From the NCBI RefSeq assembly GCF_019801145.1, contig NZ_JAHVJQ010000001.1:744001-808000 (forward strand): a stretch of 64,000 nucleotides of DNA. The letters run 5' to 3'. This stretch comes from Leisingera aquaemixtae (GTDB taxonomy: Bacteria; Pseudomonadota; Alphaproteobacteria; Rhodobacterales; Rhodobacteraceae). The notes below the pieces were generated by a model. It did not search any database, had not been told where the DNA came from, and saw nothing but the letters and a program-made list of their open reading frames with translations. The position numbers and the translations under genes are program-made. The first letter of the stretch is position 1. The number at the start of each line of letters is the position of its first letter. Of this stretch, positions 29,164 to 38,034 are shown in pieces.

Positions 29164-29448
29164 ATGAAAGAAGCCGTTTTTGCAGTTGTTTACCCTGACA
29201 TCGGCACTTTCGACGCGCATGTGGAAGCCGTCCTGGCGATGGTACCGGACACGCGGTCCTTTCCAGGCTGCATCGAGGCGCATGTGGGCATCAACCGGGA
29301 CCGTTTCGAAATCGCAGTCTTCCACCTTTGGGAAACGCCGGAACATCTCAACCGGTATCTGGACTGGCGCGCAGAACGCGGTGACTTGGACGCCCGCAGT
29401 GCCACAATGCGGCGGGAACAGGACTTCCGAACCTTTTCGGTGCCCTGA
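29164..29448 (+). CDS. ABM-type dimeric alpha/beta-barrel protein (first copy)
   Basis: A 94-residue protein with the ferredoxin-like dimeric barrel of the antibiotic-biosynthesis-monooxygenase (ABM) superfamily. It shows FAVVYPDIGTFDAHVEAVLAM, SFPGCIEAHVGINRDRFEIAV and WETPEHLNRYLDWRAERG. It aligns along its length with the protein at 29936-30229 (both have GC[IL]xA, then xxISVF or EIAVFHLW, then YLxWR), so the two are paralogues. Small ABM enzymes oxidise quinols or sense reactive species, but the substrate here is unknown. Confidence 0.7.
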   Translation: MKEAVFAVVYPDIGTFDAHVEAVLAMVPDTRSFPGCIEAHVGINRDRFEIAVFHLWETPEHLNRYLDWRAERGDLDARSATMRREQDFRTFSVP

Positions 29449-29522
29449 GCCGGCCGCGCCGCACAGGGCCTGTTCGCAATCACCGCATTGCAGATGCGGC
29501 GCCTCCGGGTGACACTGGCGGC

Positions 29523-29861
29523 ATGACACAGACAGACAGCATCACCGGCTACCACGCTCATATCTACTTCGACGCCGCCACCGTGGATCAGGCCCGCAGC
29601 CTGTGCCAGCAAGCGGCGCAGCGGTTCTCCGTCGAGATGGGCCGGGTCCATGAAAAGAACGTCGGGCCCCACCCCATGTGGTCCTGCCAGCTGGCGGCGA
29701 CGCCGGATCAGTTCGCGCAGCTGCTGCCGTGGCTGGCGCTGAACAGGAACGGGCTGGTTGTCTTCGCCCACCCGGAGACCGGCGACGCGCTGGCCGATCA
29801 CCGCGATCACGGGATTTGGCTGGGCACCGGGCTTGAACTGGATCTCAGCATTTTCGGCTAA
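29523..29861 (+). CDS. DOPA 4,5-dioxygenase-family protein
   Basis: A 112-residue member of the DOPA 4,5-dioxygenase family, extradiol-type ring-cleaving enzymes of a ferredoxin-like fold. Conserved histidines appear in GYHAHIYFD, VGPHPMWSCQ, VVFAHPETGD and DHRDHGIWLG. In plants and fungi the family opens L-DOPA to betalamic-acid precursors; bacterial members are mostly untested. It sits 74 bases downstream of one ABM-type gene and 74 upstream of the other, which suggests a shared aromatic or quinone-related task. Confidence 0.8.
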   Translation: MTQTDSITGYHAHIYFDAATVDQARSLCQQAAQRFSVEMGRVHEKNVGPHPMWSCQLAATPDQFAQLLPWLALNRNGLVVFAHPETGDALADHRDHGIWLGTGLELDLSIFG

Positions 29862-29935
29862 CCCGAACCGCAAATTTACCAGAAGTTTCCAAGTCGCCGG
29901 GAACATGTCAGCACTCACAAATCCCGGAGACTTCA

Positions 29936-30229
29936 ATGACCGAAGCGGTGATCATAGGATTGCACCCCCGGCCCGGAAAGTTCAGCGAGCTGACGGCGCT
30001 TGTCCAACAGATGGTGAAAGAGGTTCGCAGGCACGCTGGGTGTTTGCAGGCTGACATCCTGCTGGCCCCGGACAGAGATGAAATATCCGTATTCCAGAGA
30101 TGGCAAAACCCGGAGGCTTTCAGCGAGTATCTGATCTGGCGGTCCAAACAGGATCATCTGGACCGCGTCTATGAGTTGTCGGCGGCGGAGCCCGATCTGA
30201 GCAGCTTTACCCTGTGTGAACCGGGCTGA
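29936..30229 (+). CDS. ABM-type dimeric alpha/beta-barrel protein (second copy)
   Basis: A 97-residue paralogue of the product at 29164-29448: VIIGLHPRPGKFSELTALVQQM, HAGCLQADILLAPDRDEISVFQRW and FSEYLIWRSKQDHL, then the tail LSSFTLCEPG that matches DFRTFSVP in the first copy. Same predicted fold and the same uncertainty about substrate. It ends 14 bases short of the convergent ccmG stop. Confidence 0.7.
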   Translation: MTEAVIIGLHPRPGKFSELTALVQQMVKEVRRHAGCLQADILLAPDRDEISVFQRWQNPEAFSEYLIWRSKQDHLDRVYELSAAEPDLSSFTLCEPG

Positions 30230-30242
30230 TGCAGGGGGGTGG

Positions 30243-30782
30243 TTACTGCCCCGCTGCCTTCTCCATCGCCGGGCGCAGGGTGCTGTCGATCACCCGCTGG
30301 GTGATCGGGCCGGCAAAGCGCAGGATGATCTTGCCTTGACCGTCGACCACATAGGTTTCCGGCACGCCATAAAGGCCCCAGTCGATCGCCATGCGGCCCT
30401 TCTCGTCGCGCCCCATCGCGGTGTAAGGATCGCCCAGTTCGTTCAGGAACGACTCCGCATTGGCCAGCTGGTCCTTGTAGTTGATGCCGTAGATCGGGAT
30501 GCCTTCCTCGGACAGCGCCTCTAGGTTCGGATGCTCGACCCGGCAGGGCGCGCACCAGCTTGCCCAGTAGTTCACCAGCTTCACGTTTCCGTCGCGCAGG
30601 GTCTCGTCAGAGAACATCTCCTTGCCCGGAAACTCATCCAGCACCACCGGCGGCGCCGGCTGGCCTTCGCGGGCGGACGGCAGGCTGTTCGGGTCCTCGC
30701 GGAACATGCCCACCAGCGCCAGGCCGACAAAGCCTGCAAACACCACACCGGGCACCGCCATCAGGGGTGAAATCTTAGCCAT
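30243..30782 (-). CDS. ccmG: Thiol:disulfide interchange protein CcmG/DsbE
   Basis: A periplasmic, membrane-anchored thioredoxin that keeps the apocytochrome c haem-binding cysteines reduced (Ccm system I). The 179-residue product has an N-terminal anchor (LMAVPGVVFAGFVGLALVGM), the active site WCAPC (Cys77, Cys80) and the CcmG-specific acidic GINYKDQ and YGVPETYVV with the cis-Pro. It is the last gene of the ccm block and overlaps ccmD by eight bases. Confidence 0.95.
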   Translation of the reverse strand: MAKISPLMAVPGVVFAGFVGLALVGMFREDPNSLPSAREGQPAPPVVLDEFPGKEMFSDETLRDGNVKLVNYWASWCAPCRVEHPNLEALSEEGIPIYGINYKDQLANAESFLNELGDPYTAMGRDEKGRMAIDWGLYGVPETYVVDGQGKIILRFAGPITQRVIDSTLRPAMEKAAGQ

Positions 30783-30930
30783 TGCGCTTCATCCGGGTTT
30801 CCAGGGTTTCCATCTCCCGGCGCACCTTGCGGCCGCGCAGGATTGTCACCACCACCAGCGCCACCAGCAGCAGCAGAGAGGCGCCATAGGCCGACAGCAC
30901 CGTGTCGGCGTATTTTCCAAGATCAGGCAT
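30775..30930 (-). CDS. ccmD: Heme exporter protein CcmD
   Basis: A 51-residue single-span inner-membrane protein that helps release holo-CcmE from the CcmABC complex. The product reads MPDLGKYADTVLSAYGASLL, then a hydrophobic helix (LLLVALVVVTILRG) and a basic tail with ETR. The topology and tail are typical of CcmD. Its start overlaps the ccmC stop (TGATG) and its stop overlaps the ccmG start (ATGGCTAA), which implies translational coupling. Confidence 0.93.
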   Translation of the reverse strand: MPDLGKYADTVLSAYGASLLLLVALVVVTILRGRKVRREMETLETRMKRNG

Positions 30931-31661
30931 CACGCCTCCAGCCGTTCGCGCGCCATCAGTGCCTTGATGCGGCGGGCGCGGATTTCAGTTCCGGTGCGGT
31001 AGAACACCAACGCGATGAACAGGAGCACAAACCCTGCCATGCAGACATAAAGCGGATTGGAAAACGCATCGGCCACGTTTTCCTTCTCATCGAGCGACAG
31101 CGACGCGCCCTGGTGCAGCCCCTGGTTCCAGAAGTTCACTGCATAGCGGCTGAGCACGGCAAAAACAGAGCCCACCAGGCACAGGATCGCGGTGAGGTCC
31201 GCGGCGGTGTCTGGGTTGTCGATCGCCTCCCACAGGGCGATGTAGCCAAGGTAGAACAGGAACAGCACCAGGAAGGACGTCAGGCGCGGGTCCCAGGCCC
31301 ACCAAGTGCCCCACATCGGCTGGCCCCAGATCGCGCCGGTGATAAGTGCAATCACCGTCATGATCACGCCGACAGGCGCGGCGGCGCGGGCGGCCAGGGC
31401 ACTGACATGGTGGCGCCGGACCACCCAGACCAGCGAGGTGACCAGCATCATGAACCAGGCGTTGATCGCCATCAGCGCCGACGGCACATGCAGGAAGATG
31501 ATCTTGACGGTGGAACCCTGCCGGTAGTCGTCCGGCGTGAAGAAGAAGCCCCAGATGAGGCCCACGGAAATCAGCACCGCGGAGCTGACCCACAGGGCCG
31601 GCATCACCTTCTCGGTGGTGGCCAGAAACTTCTTCGGGTTGGCGTATTCCCAGATCGACAT
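30930..31661 (-). CDS. ccmC: Heme ABC transporter permease CcmC
   Basis: A six-span membrane protein that presents heme to CcmE. The 243-residue product contains the tryptophan-rich WWD motif of heme handlers (MWGTWWAWDPRLTSFLVLF) and flanking histidine-bearing loops (ending VVRRHHVSALAAR and SRYAVNFWNQGLHQG). It follows ccmB by 56 bases and overlaps ccmD. Confidence 0.95.
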   Translation of the reverse strand: MSIWEYANPKKFLATTEKVMPALWVSSAVLISVGLIWGFFFTPDDYRQGSTVKIIFLHVPSALMAINAWFMMLVTSLVWVVRRHHVSALAARAAAPVGVIMTVIALITGAIWGQPMWGTWWAWDPRLTSFLVLFLFYLGYIALWEAIDNPDTAADLTAILCLVGSVFAVLSRYAVNFWNQGLHQGASLSLDEKENVADAFSNPLYVCMAGFVLLFIALVFYRTGTEIRARRIKALMARERLEA

Positions 31662-31717
31662 GGTGGCTATTTAGCTCTTGTTCTCGGGTTTCTCAATTCA
31701 CAGCTCCGGCAAATGTC

Positions 31718-32374
31718 CTATCGCAAATTGACGCGCAGGACAGCAGCGCTGGCAAAGGGCAGAAGGGCGATGGAGGCGGCGGAGATCCCTGCCAGCAGCA
31801 AGAGCGGCGTCTGTACCGCCATGCCCTCGGCGCCGCGGCGGGCGACCTCCGATCCGAAGATCAGCGTCGGCACGTAAAGCGGCATCACCAGCAGCGACAT
31901 CAGCAGGCCGCCGCGTTTCAGCCCCACGGTCAGCGCGGCGCCGAAGGTGCCGATGACGGACAGCGCAGGCGTGCCCAGCAGCAGGGAGACCACCAGCCAC
32001 TGGAAGCCCAGCACCGGCAGGTTCAGCAGCACGCCCAGCACCGGTGCCGCCAGCACCAGCGGAAGGCCGGTGGTGATCCAGTGGGCCAGCGCCTTGATCG
32101 TGACGGTGCTTTCCAGCGGCAGCGGCGCAGTGGCCAGGAGGTCGAGCGAGCCGTCCTCCCAATCCAGCGCCAGCAGTCGGTCAAGCGACAGCAGGCAAGC
32201 AAGCAGCGCCCCCAGCCACAGCACGCCCGGGGCGATGCGGGCCAGCAGTTCGGACTGCGGACCGACGGAGAACGGCACCATCACGGTCACGATAAGAAAG
32301 AACGCAAGGCCGAGGCCAAAACCGCCGCCCGCGCGGAAGGCGAGCTTCAGATCCCGCAGAAGAAGCGCAATCAC
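31718..32374 (-). CDS. ccmB: Heme exporter protein CcmB
   Basis: The membrane subunit of the CcmAB ATPase that drives release of holo-CcmE. It is 218 residues with about six hydrophobic spans and family motifs near the N-terminus ([11 protein letters not shown]) and in the first third ([31 protein letters not shown]). It overlaps ccmA by four bases (ATGA). Confidence 0.94.
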   Translation of the reverse strand: MIALLLRDLKLAFRAGGGFGLGLAFFLIVTVMVPFSVGPQSELLARIAPGVLWLGALLACLLSLDRLLALDWEDGSLDLLATAPLPLESTVTIKALAHWITTGLPLVLAAPVLGVLLNLPVLGFQWLVVSLLLGTPALSVIGTFGAALTVGLKRGGLLMSLLVMPLYVPTLIFGSEVARRGAEGMAVQTPLLLLAGISAASIALLPFASAAVLRVNLR

Positions 32375-32985
32375 AGGAAGCCTCCGTCAAAATCGTCAAT
32401 CTCTGGCGGCTTGGCCTTGTAGGGGCCGACATCCAGCACCTCCGCCTCCAGCCCCAGATCGATATGGGTGGCAATCAGGGCAGAACCGCCCTGCCCCAGA
32501 TGCGCCCGCACGGCATCCGCGAACATGGCGACAGAGGTGGTGTCGAGGCTGACAGTCGGCTCGTCCATGATCCAGACCGGGCGCCCCGTGACCAGCATCC
32601 GGCTGAGGCCCAGGCGGCGTTTCTGGCCCGCCGACAGCGCACCCGCCTGCCGGTCGCGCAGGGTTTGCAGATCAAAACCGTCCAGCGCCTGTTCAATGCC
32701 GTTGCGGCCAAAGACACTGGCCCAGAAGGTCAGGTTCTCCGCCACTGTCAGCGTCGGCTTCAGACCGTCGGAATGCGCGGCGTAGGCAATCTGGTCCTCA
32801 GCCCCTTCAACCCGGCCCTTCAGCGGCGGCTGCAGGCCCGCGACGGTGCGCAGCAGCGTGGTCTTGCCGATGCCGTTGGGGCCGCGCAGGATCAGCGCCT
32901 TGCCGGGCGCCAGCGCAAAGCTCAGGCCTTCCAGCACCGGTATGCCGCCGCGGGCCACGCCCAGATCCGTTACAGTCAATGTCAT
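32371..32985 (-). CDS. ccmA: Heme exporter ATP-binding protein CcmA
   Basis: The ATPase of the CcmAB complex. Walker A is [11 protein letters not shown], the signature is [13 protein letters not shown], and Walker B is [13 protein letters not shown] start it at 32985 ([10 protein letters not shown]), giving 204 residues as in other CcmA; an upstream in-frame ATG at 33018 would add eleven residues with no better ribosome site. First gene of ccmABCDG. Confidence 0.94.
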   Translation of the reverse strand: MTLTVTDLGVARGGIPVLEGLSFALAPGKALILRGPNGIGKTTLLRTVAGLQPPLKGRVEGAEDQIAYAAHSDGLKPTLTVAENLTFWASVFGRNGIEQALDGFDLQTLRDRQAGALSAGQKRRLGLSRMLVTGRPVWIMDEPTVSLDTTSVAMFADAVRAHLGQGGSALIATHIDLGLEAEVLDVGPYKAKPPEIDDFDGGFL

Positions 32986-33072
32986 GAAGTTCGCTAGTCC
33001 TATTTCTCCGGGCATCAAAAGCCTGTTTTCAAATCGCCCGCTTTGCGGCAGGTCAAATGAATCTTCAGAAAA

Positions 33073-33426
33073 TCAGACAGGCAGCGCGGCCAAGGCAATC
33101 CGGCGGCCCTCGGACAAGAGCACATTGTAGGTGCGGCAGGCCGCGGGGGAGCTCATCGCCTCCACCCCCAGGCCGGCCTCCTCCAGCGCCTTGCGCAGAT
33201 CCGCCGGGATATGGGCGATCTCGCTGCCGGTGCCGATGAACAGCACGTCGACTTCCCCGGCCAGCGCCAGCAGAGGCGCGGCATTATCAAGCCCGCCCCA
33301 GGCTGCGGTTCCGGCAGCCGAGGTCAGCACCGCGCCCTGATGCACCTGCCCGCCGATACGGAAGAACCCCTCGCCATAGCCGTCCACCGGCTGCGCGTCG
33401 GAATAAGTCACTTCGTTCAGGCGCAT
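33073..33426 (-). CDS. Mth938-like domain protein
   Basis: A 117-residue protein of the Mth938/DUF498 fold, related to mitochondrial NDUFAF3, a complex I assembly factor. It shows FRIGGQVHQGAVLTSA, VDVLFIGTGSE, IPADLRKALEEAGLGVEAMSSPAACRTYNVLLSEGR. The role in bacteria is unproven. Members commonly sit beside secDF in alphaproteobacteria, and here the gene is 12 bases from the TauE-like gene. Confidence 0.85.
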   Translation of the reverse strand: MRLNEVTYSDAQPVDGYGEGFFRIGGQVHQGAVLTSAAGTAAWGGLDNAAPLLALAGEVDVLFIGTGSEIAHIPADLRKALEEAGLGVEAMSSPAACRTYNVLLSEGRRIALAALPV

Positions 33427-33438
33427 AGGAGCTTCCTT

Positions 33439-34191
33439 TCAGTCAAATACCGGGAGGCTGGATACCACGGCCAGCGCAATCACGGAATAGGAGGCAAAGC
33501 GGTAGAGCTTCTCAAGCTTGGGGTCAAACAGCGCCTTGCCGGTGAGGGTGGTGATCACATAGGGGATGCCCAGCAGGCAGGCCAGGATCACCGCCTTGAG
33601 GCTGGCCATGCCGCCAAAGATCAGATTGGCCGCGATCACCACGTCAAGCGCCGCCAGGAACACGATGGTGTTGGCCCGCACCCGTGAAACGTCGCGCACG
33701 TTGGCCAGGTAGAAAACGATGACCACCGGCCCGGTGAGGCCGGTCATGCCGCCAACGATGCCGGCCGCACCGCCGATGGCAAACCGCCCCGGCCAGCCCA
33801 GCCGCCCCTGCCAGCGCCAGCCGGAGACCACGGCCGCCAGTGTCACGCCGATCACCCCGGCGGCAACCCAGCGCAGGGTCAGCGGGTCCATCTGCGCCAT
33901 CAGCCACAGCCCGGCCGGAACCGTGACCGCGGCGGCCATGGACAAGGCTCCGACTTCTGCCCTGTCCGCCTTGCTCCAGGCCTGCGGGAACAGGGTGACG
34001 GTGGAAAACACCCCCATCAGCACCATCAGGAACACCACATCCGCGGACGGCAGGAACTGGGCGCCGACCGGAACAAAGATCATCGCGGTGCCAAAACCAG
34101 TGAAGCCGCGGACAAGGCCCGCGGCTCCAATGGTCAGGAAAAGCCAGAACAGCCCCGGCGTCTGCAGGGCTGCCTGAAACGCCTCAAGCAT
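33439..34191 (-). CDS. TauE/SafE-family membrane exporter
   Basis: A 250-residue polytopic membrane protein with two repeats of about four spans. Family signatures are GFTGFGTAMIFVP in the first repeat and GGAAGIVGGMTGLTGPVVIVFYL in the second. TauE/SafE proteins move sulfite, sulfoacetate or other organic anions. The substrate is not shown by context. The start overlaps the secF stop by eight bases (ATGCTTGA), so it is translationally coupled to secF. Confidence 0.88.
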   Translation of the reverse strand: MLEAFQAALQTPGLFWLFLTIGAAGLVRGFTGFGTAMIFVPVGAQFLPSADVVFLMVLMGVFSTVTLFPQAWSKADRAEVGALSMAAAVTVPAGLWLMAQMDPLTLRWVAAGVIGVTLAAVVSGWRWQGRLGWPGRFAIGGAAGIVGGMTGLTGPVVIVFYLANVRDVSRVRANTIVFLAALDVVIAANLIFGGMASLKAVILACLLGIPYVITTLTGKALFDPKLEKLYRFASYSVIALAVVSSLPVFD

Positions 34192-35152
34192 CGATGTTCG
34201 AGAACTGGTTGCCGGTGGTGTTAGACTGCTTCGACCAGTCGCGCTTCACCCCCAGTTTCAAGAGGATGGTGGAGGCAACGAAGACCGACGAATAGGTCCC
34301 CACCACAACGCCCCAGATCATCGCAAACACGAAGCCGCGGATCACGTCGCCGCCCAGCACATAGAGCGATATCAGCGCCAGCAGCGTGGTGACAGAGGTC
34401 ATCATGGTCCGGCTGAGGGTCTCGTTGATGGACAGGTTCAGAACCTCTGCCAGATCCTTCTGCTTGTAGCGGCGCAGGTTCTCGCGCACCCGGTCAAAAA
34501 CCACCACGGTGTCATTCAGCGAGTAGCCGACGATGGTCAGAAGGGCGGCAATGATGGCCAGGTCAAAGCGGATCTGCAGTTCCGAGAACACGCCGATGGT
34601 CAGCACCACGTCATGCACCAGCGCCGCCACCGCGCCGAGCGCGAACTGCCATTCGAAGCGCAGCCAGATGTAGACCAGCACCGCCGCGATGGCGAGCACG
34701 ACGGCAATCACCGCGGTCTGGATCAGCTCGCCCGAAACCTTGGGGCCAACGGATTCGACCGAGACGAACTTGATGCCCGGCGCCACTGCGTCCAGCGAGG
34801 CCTTCAGCGTTTCGATCATCTCGCCGGAGATCGCCTCGCCGTCGTCCTGCGCCTGGATGCGGATCATGGCGACGTGCTGGTCCTCCTCGAAGGCCGGATC
34901 GAACACCTCGGTGATCGACACATCGCCCAGCTGATGCGCCGCCAGCGCGTCGCGGTAGGCACCCACGTCCACGGACTCGGTAGCCTCGGTGCGGATGGTG
35001 GTGCCGCCGCGGAAGTCGATGCCGAAGTTCAGCCCCTGGAACAGGAAGGAGGCAAACCCCACCACCATCATCAGCGCGGAGATGCCCAGCCACAGCTTGG
35101 CGCGCTTGAAGAAGTCGAATGAGGTTTCCTGGGGAACAAGTCTCAGCCGCAT
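34184..35152 (-). CDS. secF: Protein translocase subunit SecF
   Basis: With SecD it uses the proton gradient to pull exported chains from SecYEG. A 322-residue protein with a first span (LWLGISALMMVVGFASFLFQG), the periplasmic P1-like region and five C-terminal spans. It includes GYSLNDTVVVFDRVREN, the signature that carries the conserved Asp/Arg. I start it at the ATG at 35152, one base after the secD stop, with GAGGTG upstream. Confidence 0.96.
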   Translation of the reverse strand: MRLRLVPQETSFDFFKRAKLWLGISALMMVVGFASFLFQGLNFGIDFRGGTTIRTEATESVDVGAYRDALAAHQLGDVSITEVFDPAFEEDQHVAMIRIQAQDDGEAISGEMIETLKASLDAVAPGIKFVSVESVGPKVSGELIQTAVIAVVLAIAAVLVYIWLRFEWQFALGAVAALVHDVVLTIGVFSELQIRFDLAIIAALLTIVGYSLNDTVVVFDRVRENLRRYKQKDLAEVLNLSINETLSRTMMTSVTTLLALISLYVLGGDVIRGFVFAMIWGVVVGTYSSVFVASTILLKLGVKRDWSKQSNTTGNQFSNIDA

Positions 35153-35153
35153 A

Positions 35154-36815
35154 TCACACCTCAATCGTTTTCGGACGGCGCCGTTCGAACCACATGATGA
35201 TCATCAGGCGGGTCACAAAGATCGCGGTGAATACCGAGGTCATGATGCCCAGCCCCAGGGTGATCGCAAAGCCGCGCACCGGGCCGGAGCCCATGGCGAA
35301 CAGGATCACCGCGGTGATGAAAGTGGTGATATTGGCGTCAAGGATGGCGCTCAGCGCCTTGGAGTAGCCTTCGTCGATGGCCTTGGCCGGGCCGCGGCCC
35401 GCTTTCAGCTCCTCTCGGATGCGCTCGAAGATCAGCACGTTGGCGTCCACCGCCATGCCGACCGTCAGCACGATACCGGCGATGCCCGGCAGCGTCAGGG
35501 TGCCGCCAATGAGGCTGAGCATGCCGAAGATCAGCGCGATGTTCAGGATCAGCGCCACATTGGCAAACAGCCCGAACAGGCCATAGCTGAGCCCCATGAA
35601 CGCCAGCACCGCGACAAAGGCGACGGCAGTTGCCACCTTGCCCGCGTCGATGCTGTCCTGGCCCAGTTCCGGACCGATGGTGCGCTCTTCCAGGAACTCC
35701 AGCCCCGCGGGCAGCGCGCCTGCGCGCAGCAGCACGGCAAGGTTGGTGCTTTCCTCGATGGTGAAGTTGCCGGTGATGATGCCGGAGCCGCCCGGAATGT
35801 GCGACTGGATCACCGGGGCAGAGACCACCTCGTCATCGAGCACAATCGCAAAGGGGGAGCCGATGTTCTCGGCGGTGTAGTCGCCGAACCGGCGGGCGCC
35901 GGAGGTGTTGAAGCGGAACGTCACCGCAGGCCGGCCGTTCTGGTCGAACGACGGCTGCGCATCCACCAGGTCCTCGCCGGTCACAACTGCGGCGGCTTCA
36001 ACAGTGTAATAGGTGCCCTCTTCATCCAGCGAGGGGATCACCTTGTTGCCGACACCCGGCGCCGCGTCCGCATCGCTTCCGCGGCCCACAACCGGGTTGA
36101 AGGTCAGCTGCGCAGTGGTGCCGATGATCGCTTTCAGCTCCGAGGCAGAGCCGATGCCAGGCACCTGGATCAGAATACGGTCGGCGCCCTGGCGCTGGAT
36201 GGTCGGCTCGCGGGTGCCGACCTCGTCGATGCGGCGGCGCACGATTTCGAGCGACTGGCGCACGGTGCGGTCGTCGGAGGCGAGCTTTTCCGCCTCGCTC
36301 AGCTGCACCACCAGGATGTCGCCTTCGGCGGAGACTTCAATGTCGGTTGCGCCGGCGCCGGTCAGGCTGGTCACCGGGTTGGCCAGGCCGCGCACCACTT
36401 CCAGCGCGCGGGACATGCCATCCGGTTTGGATATCTTCAAGCGAATCTGGTCCGCAGGGCCGGGCTGGCGGCGGAAAGTGCCGACAGTGGAGCGCTCGGG
36501 CCGCAGCGCATCGCGCACCTCCGGCCACAGCGCATCCATCCGCGCCTCGTAAACGTCGTCAACCTGCACCTCGGCCAAAAGATGCGCGCCGCCCCGCAGG
36601 TCGAGGCCCAGGTTCACCAGGCCCGACGGCAGGAAAGACGGCCACTGGCCTGCGGTTTCCAGCCGTTCCGGCGTTTCGCCCTTGGCGATGATATCCGCCG
36701 CCGCGTCATTGGCCTGTTCGACGCGGGTGTAAAATCCGTTTGGCAGGGCAAGCAGCAGGCCCGCCGCACAGACCAGCCAGATCAGCACCCTCTTCCAGAG
36801 ATCGATTTGCAGCAT
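35154..36815 (-). CDS. secD: Protein translocase subunit SecD
   Basis: The larger SecDF subunit, 553 residues. It has an N-terminal span, a large periplasmic head with LGLDLRGGAHLLAEV and RRRIDEVGTREPTIQRQG, and five C-terminal spans including TLPGIAGIVLTVGMAVDANV and LIFERIREEL with the conserved Asp. Co-transcribed with yajC upstream (33-base gap) and secF downstream. Confidence 0.97.
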   Translation of the reverse strand: MLQIDLWKRVLIWLVCAAGLLLALPNGFYTRVEQANDAAADIIAKGETPERLETAGQWPSFLPSGLVNLGLDLRGGAHLLAEVQVDDVYEARMDALWPEVRDALRPERSTVGTFRRQPGPADQIRLKISKPDGMSRALEVVRGLANPVTSLTGAGATDIEVSAEGDILVVQLSEAEKLASDDRTVRQSLEIVRRRIDEVGTREPTIQRQGADRILIQVPGIGSASELKAIIGTTAQLTFNPVVGRGSDADAAPGVGNKVIPSLDEEGTYYTVEAAAVVTGEDLVDAQPSFDQNGRPAVTFRFNTSGARRFGDYTAENIGSPFAIVLDDEVVSAPVIQSHIPGGSGIITGNFTIEESTNLAVLLRAGALPAGLEFLEERTIGPELGQDSIDAGKVATAVAFVAVLAFMGLSYGLFGLFANVALILNIALIFGMLSLIGGTLTLPGIAGIVLTVGMAVDANVLIFERIREELKAGRGPAKAIDEGYSKALSAILDANITTFITAVILFAMGSGPVRGFAITLGLGIMTSVFTAIFVTRLMIIMWFERRRPKTIEV

Positions 36816-36848
36816 TGCCCTGCCTTTTCAGATAGTTGCGTAGGGCGC

Positions 36849-37133
36849 TTACGCTGCCGGCTCGGTCTTGTTCAGAACCTGGGCAATGGTCGCCTTGACC
36901 ACGCGCACCTTGACGCCATCAGCGATCTCGACCTCGACCTCGCCGTCTTCTTTGACCTTGGCCACCTTGCCGATCACGCCGCCCTGGGTCACCACCTGGT
37001 CACCGCGGCGCAGGCCGTCCACCATCGCCTGATGCTGTTTCATCTTTTTCTGCTGCGGGCGGATCAGCAGGAAGTACATGATCGCGAAGATCAGGATAAG
37101 CGGGAGAAATTGGGCGACTGCGCCACCGTCCAT
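36849..37133 (-). CDS. yajC: Preprotein translocase subunit YajC
   Basis: A 94-residue single-span protein associated with SecDF. It shows the hydrophobic helix FLPLILIFAIMYFLLIRPQQKK and then the beta-rich GDQVVTQGGVIGKVAKV. The start at 37133 has AGGA seven bases upstream; a longer in-frame reading upstream has no motifs. It opens the secretion/cytochrome-maturation block. Confidence 0.96.
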   Translation of the reverse strand: MDGGAVAQFLPLILIFAIMYFLLIRPQQKKMKQHQAMVDGLRRGDQVVTQGGVIGKVAKVKEDGEVEVEIADGVKVRVVKATIAQVLNKTEPAA

Positions 37134-37445
37134 GGGATATTCCTTCTGTAAAAGCAGCGCTGGAGTTAGCGCCGGAAATTTGCAGCGGAACCTATGCGCT
37201 GGACCGGGGGTTTGCAAGGGAACGCTGCAGTCCCGGAGGGGCGGATTGCAGGCCGCGGCGGCTGGCCGTGCGGCAGGCGGCTGAAGAAAGCACAGACACG
37301 CCCTGCCGCCGTGCAGAATTTGATTGCAAAACAGCACGATTCGGCGCTTTGCTTTCCCCTGCGCAAGCCGCCAGGCGCGGGGCATTTGCCCCCTCTTTCC
37401 GGTCCGGATGGCGGCCCGGCCATTCCTGAAAGAAGGAACAGGCGC
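37134..37445. other. 312-base divergent promoter region, yajC and SET gene
   Basis: No gene seen. It must contain the promoter of the yajC-secDF-ccm block on the minus strand and that of the SET gene on the plus strand. I see no clear repeat or operator. Confidence 0.4.
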
Positions 37446-37862
37446 ATGATGATGGTGCGCTGCTATCTCGCCCCCTCGGCCATCGAAGGGCTGGGCGTTT
37501 TCTGCCATGACAACATCACCAAGGGGGATATTGTCTGGCGTCATGACAGGATGCTCGACACCACCTTTCCCGAGAGCAAGCTGGACAATGTCGAACCCCA
37601 CATGAAGGAGTTTCTGGAGCGCTACAGCTTCCCGGATCCCTGCCGCCCGGGCTACCTGATCCTGCAATGCGACGAAGGGCGTTTCCTGAACCACTCCATG
37701 TATCCGAACCTCGATTTTTCCGACGGGGTCTGGGGCCGGGCGCTGGCCAGTATTCCGGCAGGCACGGAGCTCACCTTCGACTATGCCGATTTCCTGACCG
37801 GCGAGATCCGCATGCAGCCGCCGCGGCACCAGGTGCACATGATGGCGTTGGCCGCGGAATGA
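37446..37862 (+). CDS. SET-domain protein
   Basis: A 138-residue minimal SET domain. It begins with the SET entry motif (SAIEGLGVFCHDNITKGDIVW), has the knot motif RFLNHSMYPNLDF that contacts S-adenosylmethionine, and ends with GTELTFDYADF bearing the catalytic Tyr. SET enzymes methylate lysine; bacterial ones have varied or unknown protein targets. Three ATGs in a row (37446, 37449, 37452) follow AAGGA; I take the first. Confidence 0.85.
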   Translation: MMMVRCYLAPSAIEGLGVFCHDNITKGDIVWRHDRMLDTTFPESKLDNVEPHMKEFLERYSFPDPCRPGYLILQCDEGRFLNHSMYPNLDFSDGVWGRALASIPAGTELTFDYADFLTGEIRMQPPRHQVHMMALAAE

Positions 37863-37867
37863 GAACC

Positions 37868-37898
37868 AAAGGGCCGGGTCCAGCACCCGGCCTTTTCT
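37868..37898 (+). terminator. Terminator of the SET gene
   Basis: The stem GGCCGGGT/ACCCGGCC (37872-37879 with 37885-37892) is followed by TTTTCTATT. Confidence 0.88.
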
Positions 37899-38034
37899 AT
37901 TCTGCTGCCGGCGGGCTGTGGCCGATTAACCCGCTTGCACATAGACCGCCCGCCCCCCTTCCCCTTTGTTCACCCTTGCGTCATAGGATGGGGCTACTGA
38001 TTCAAACCATCTTGCAACGCTAGGAGAAACTCTC

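Noticed and set aside
34989-37151. A 720-codon plus-strand frame opposite secD
   Set aside because: Shadow frame; His/Arg/Gln-rich with no domain. secD on the minus strand has full motifs and length.
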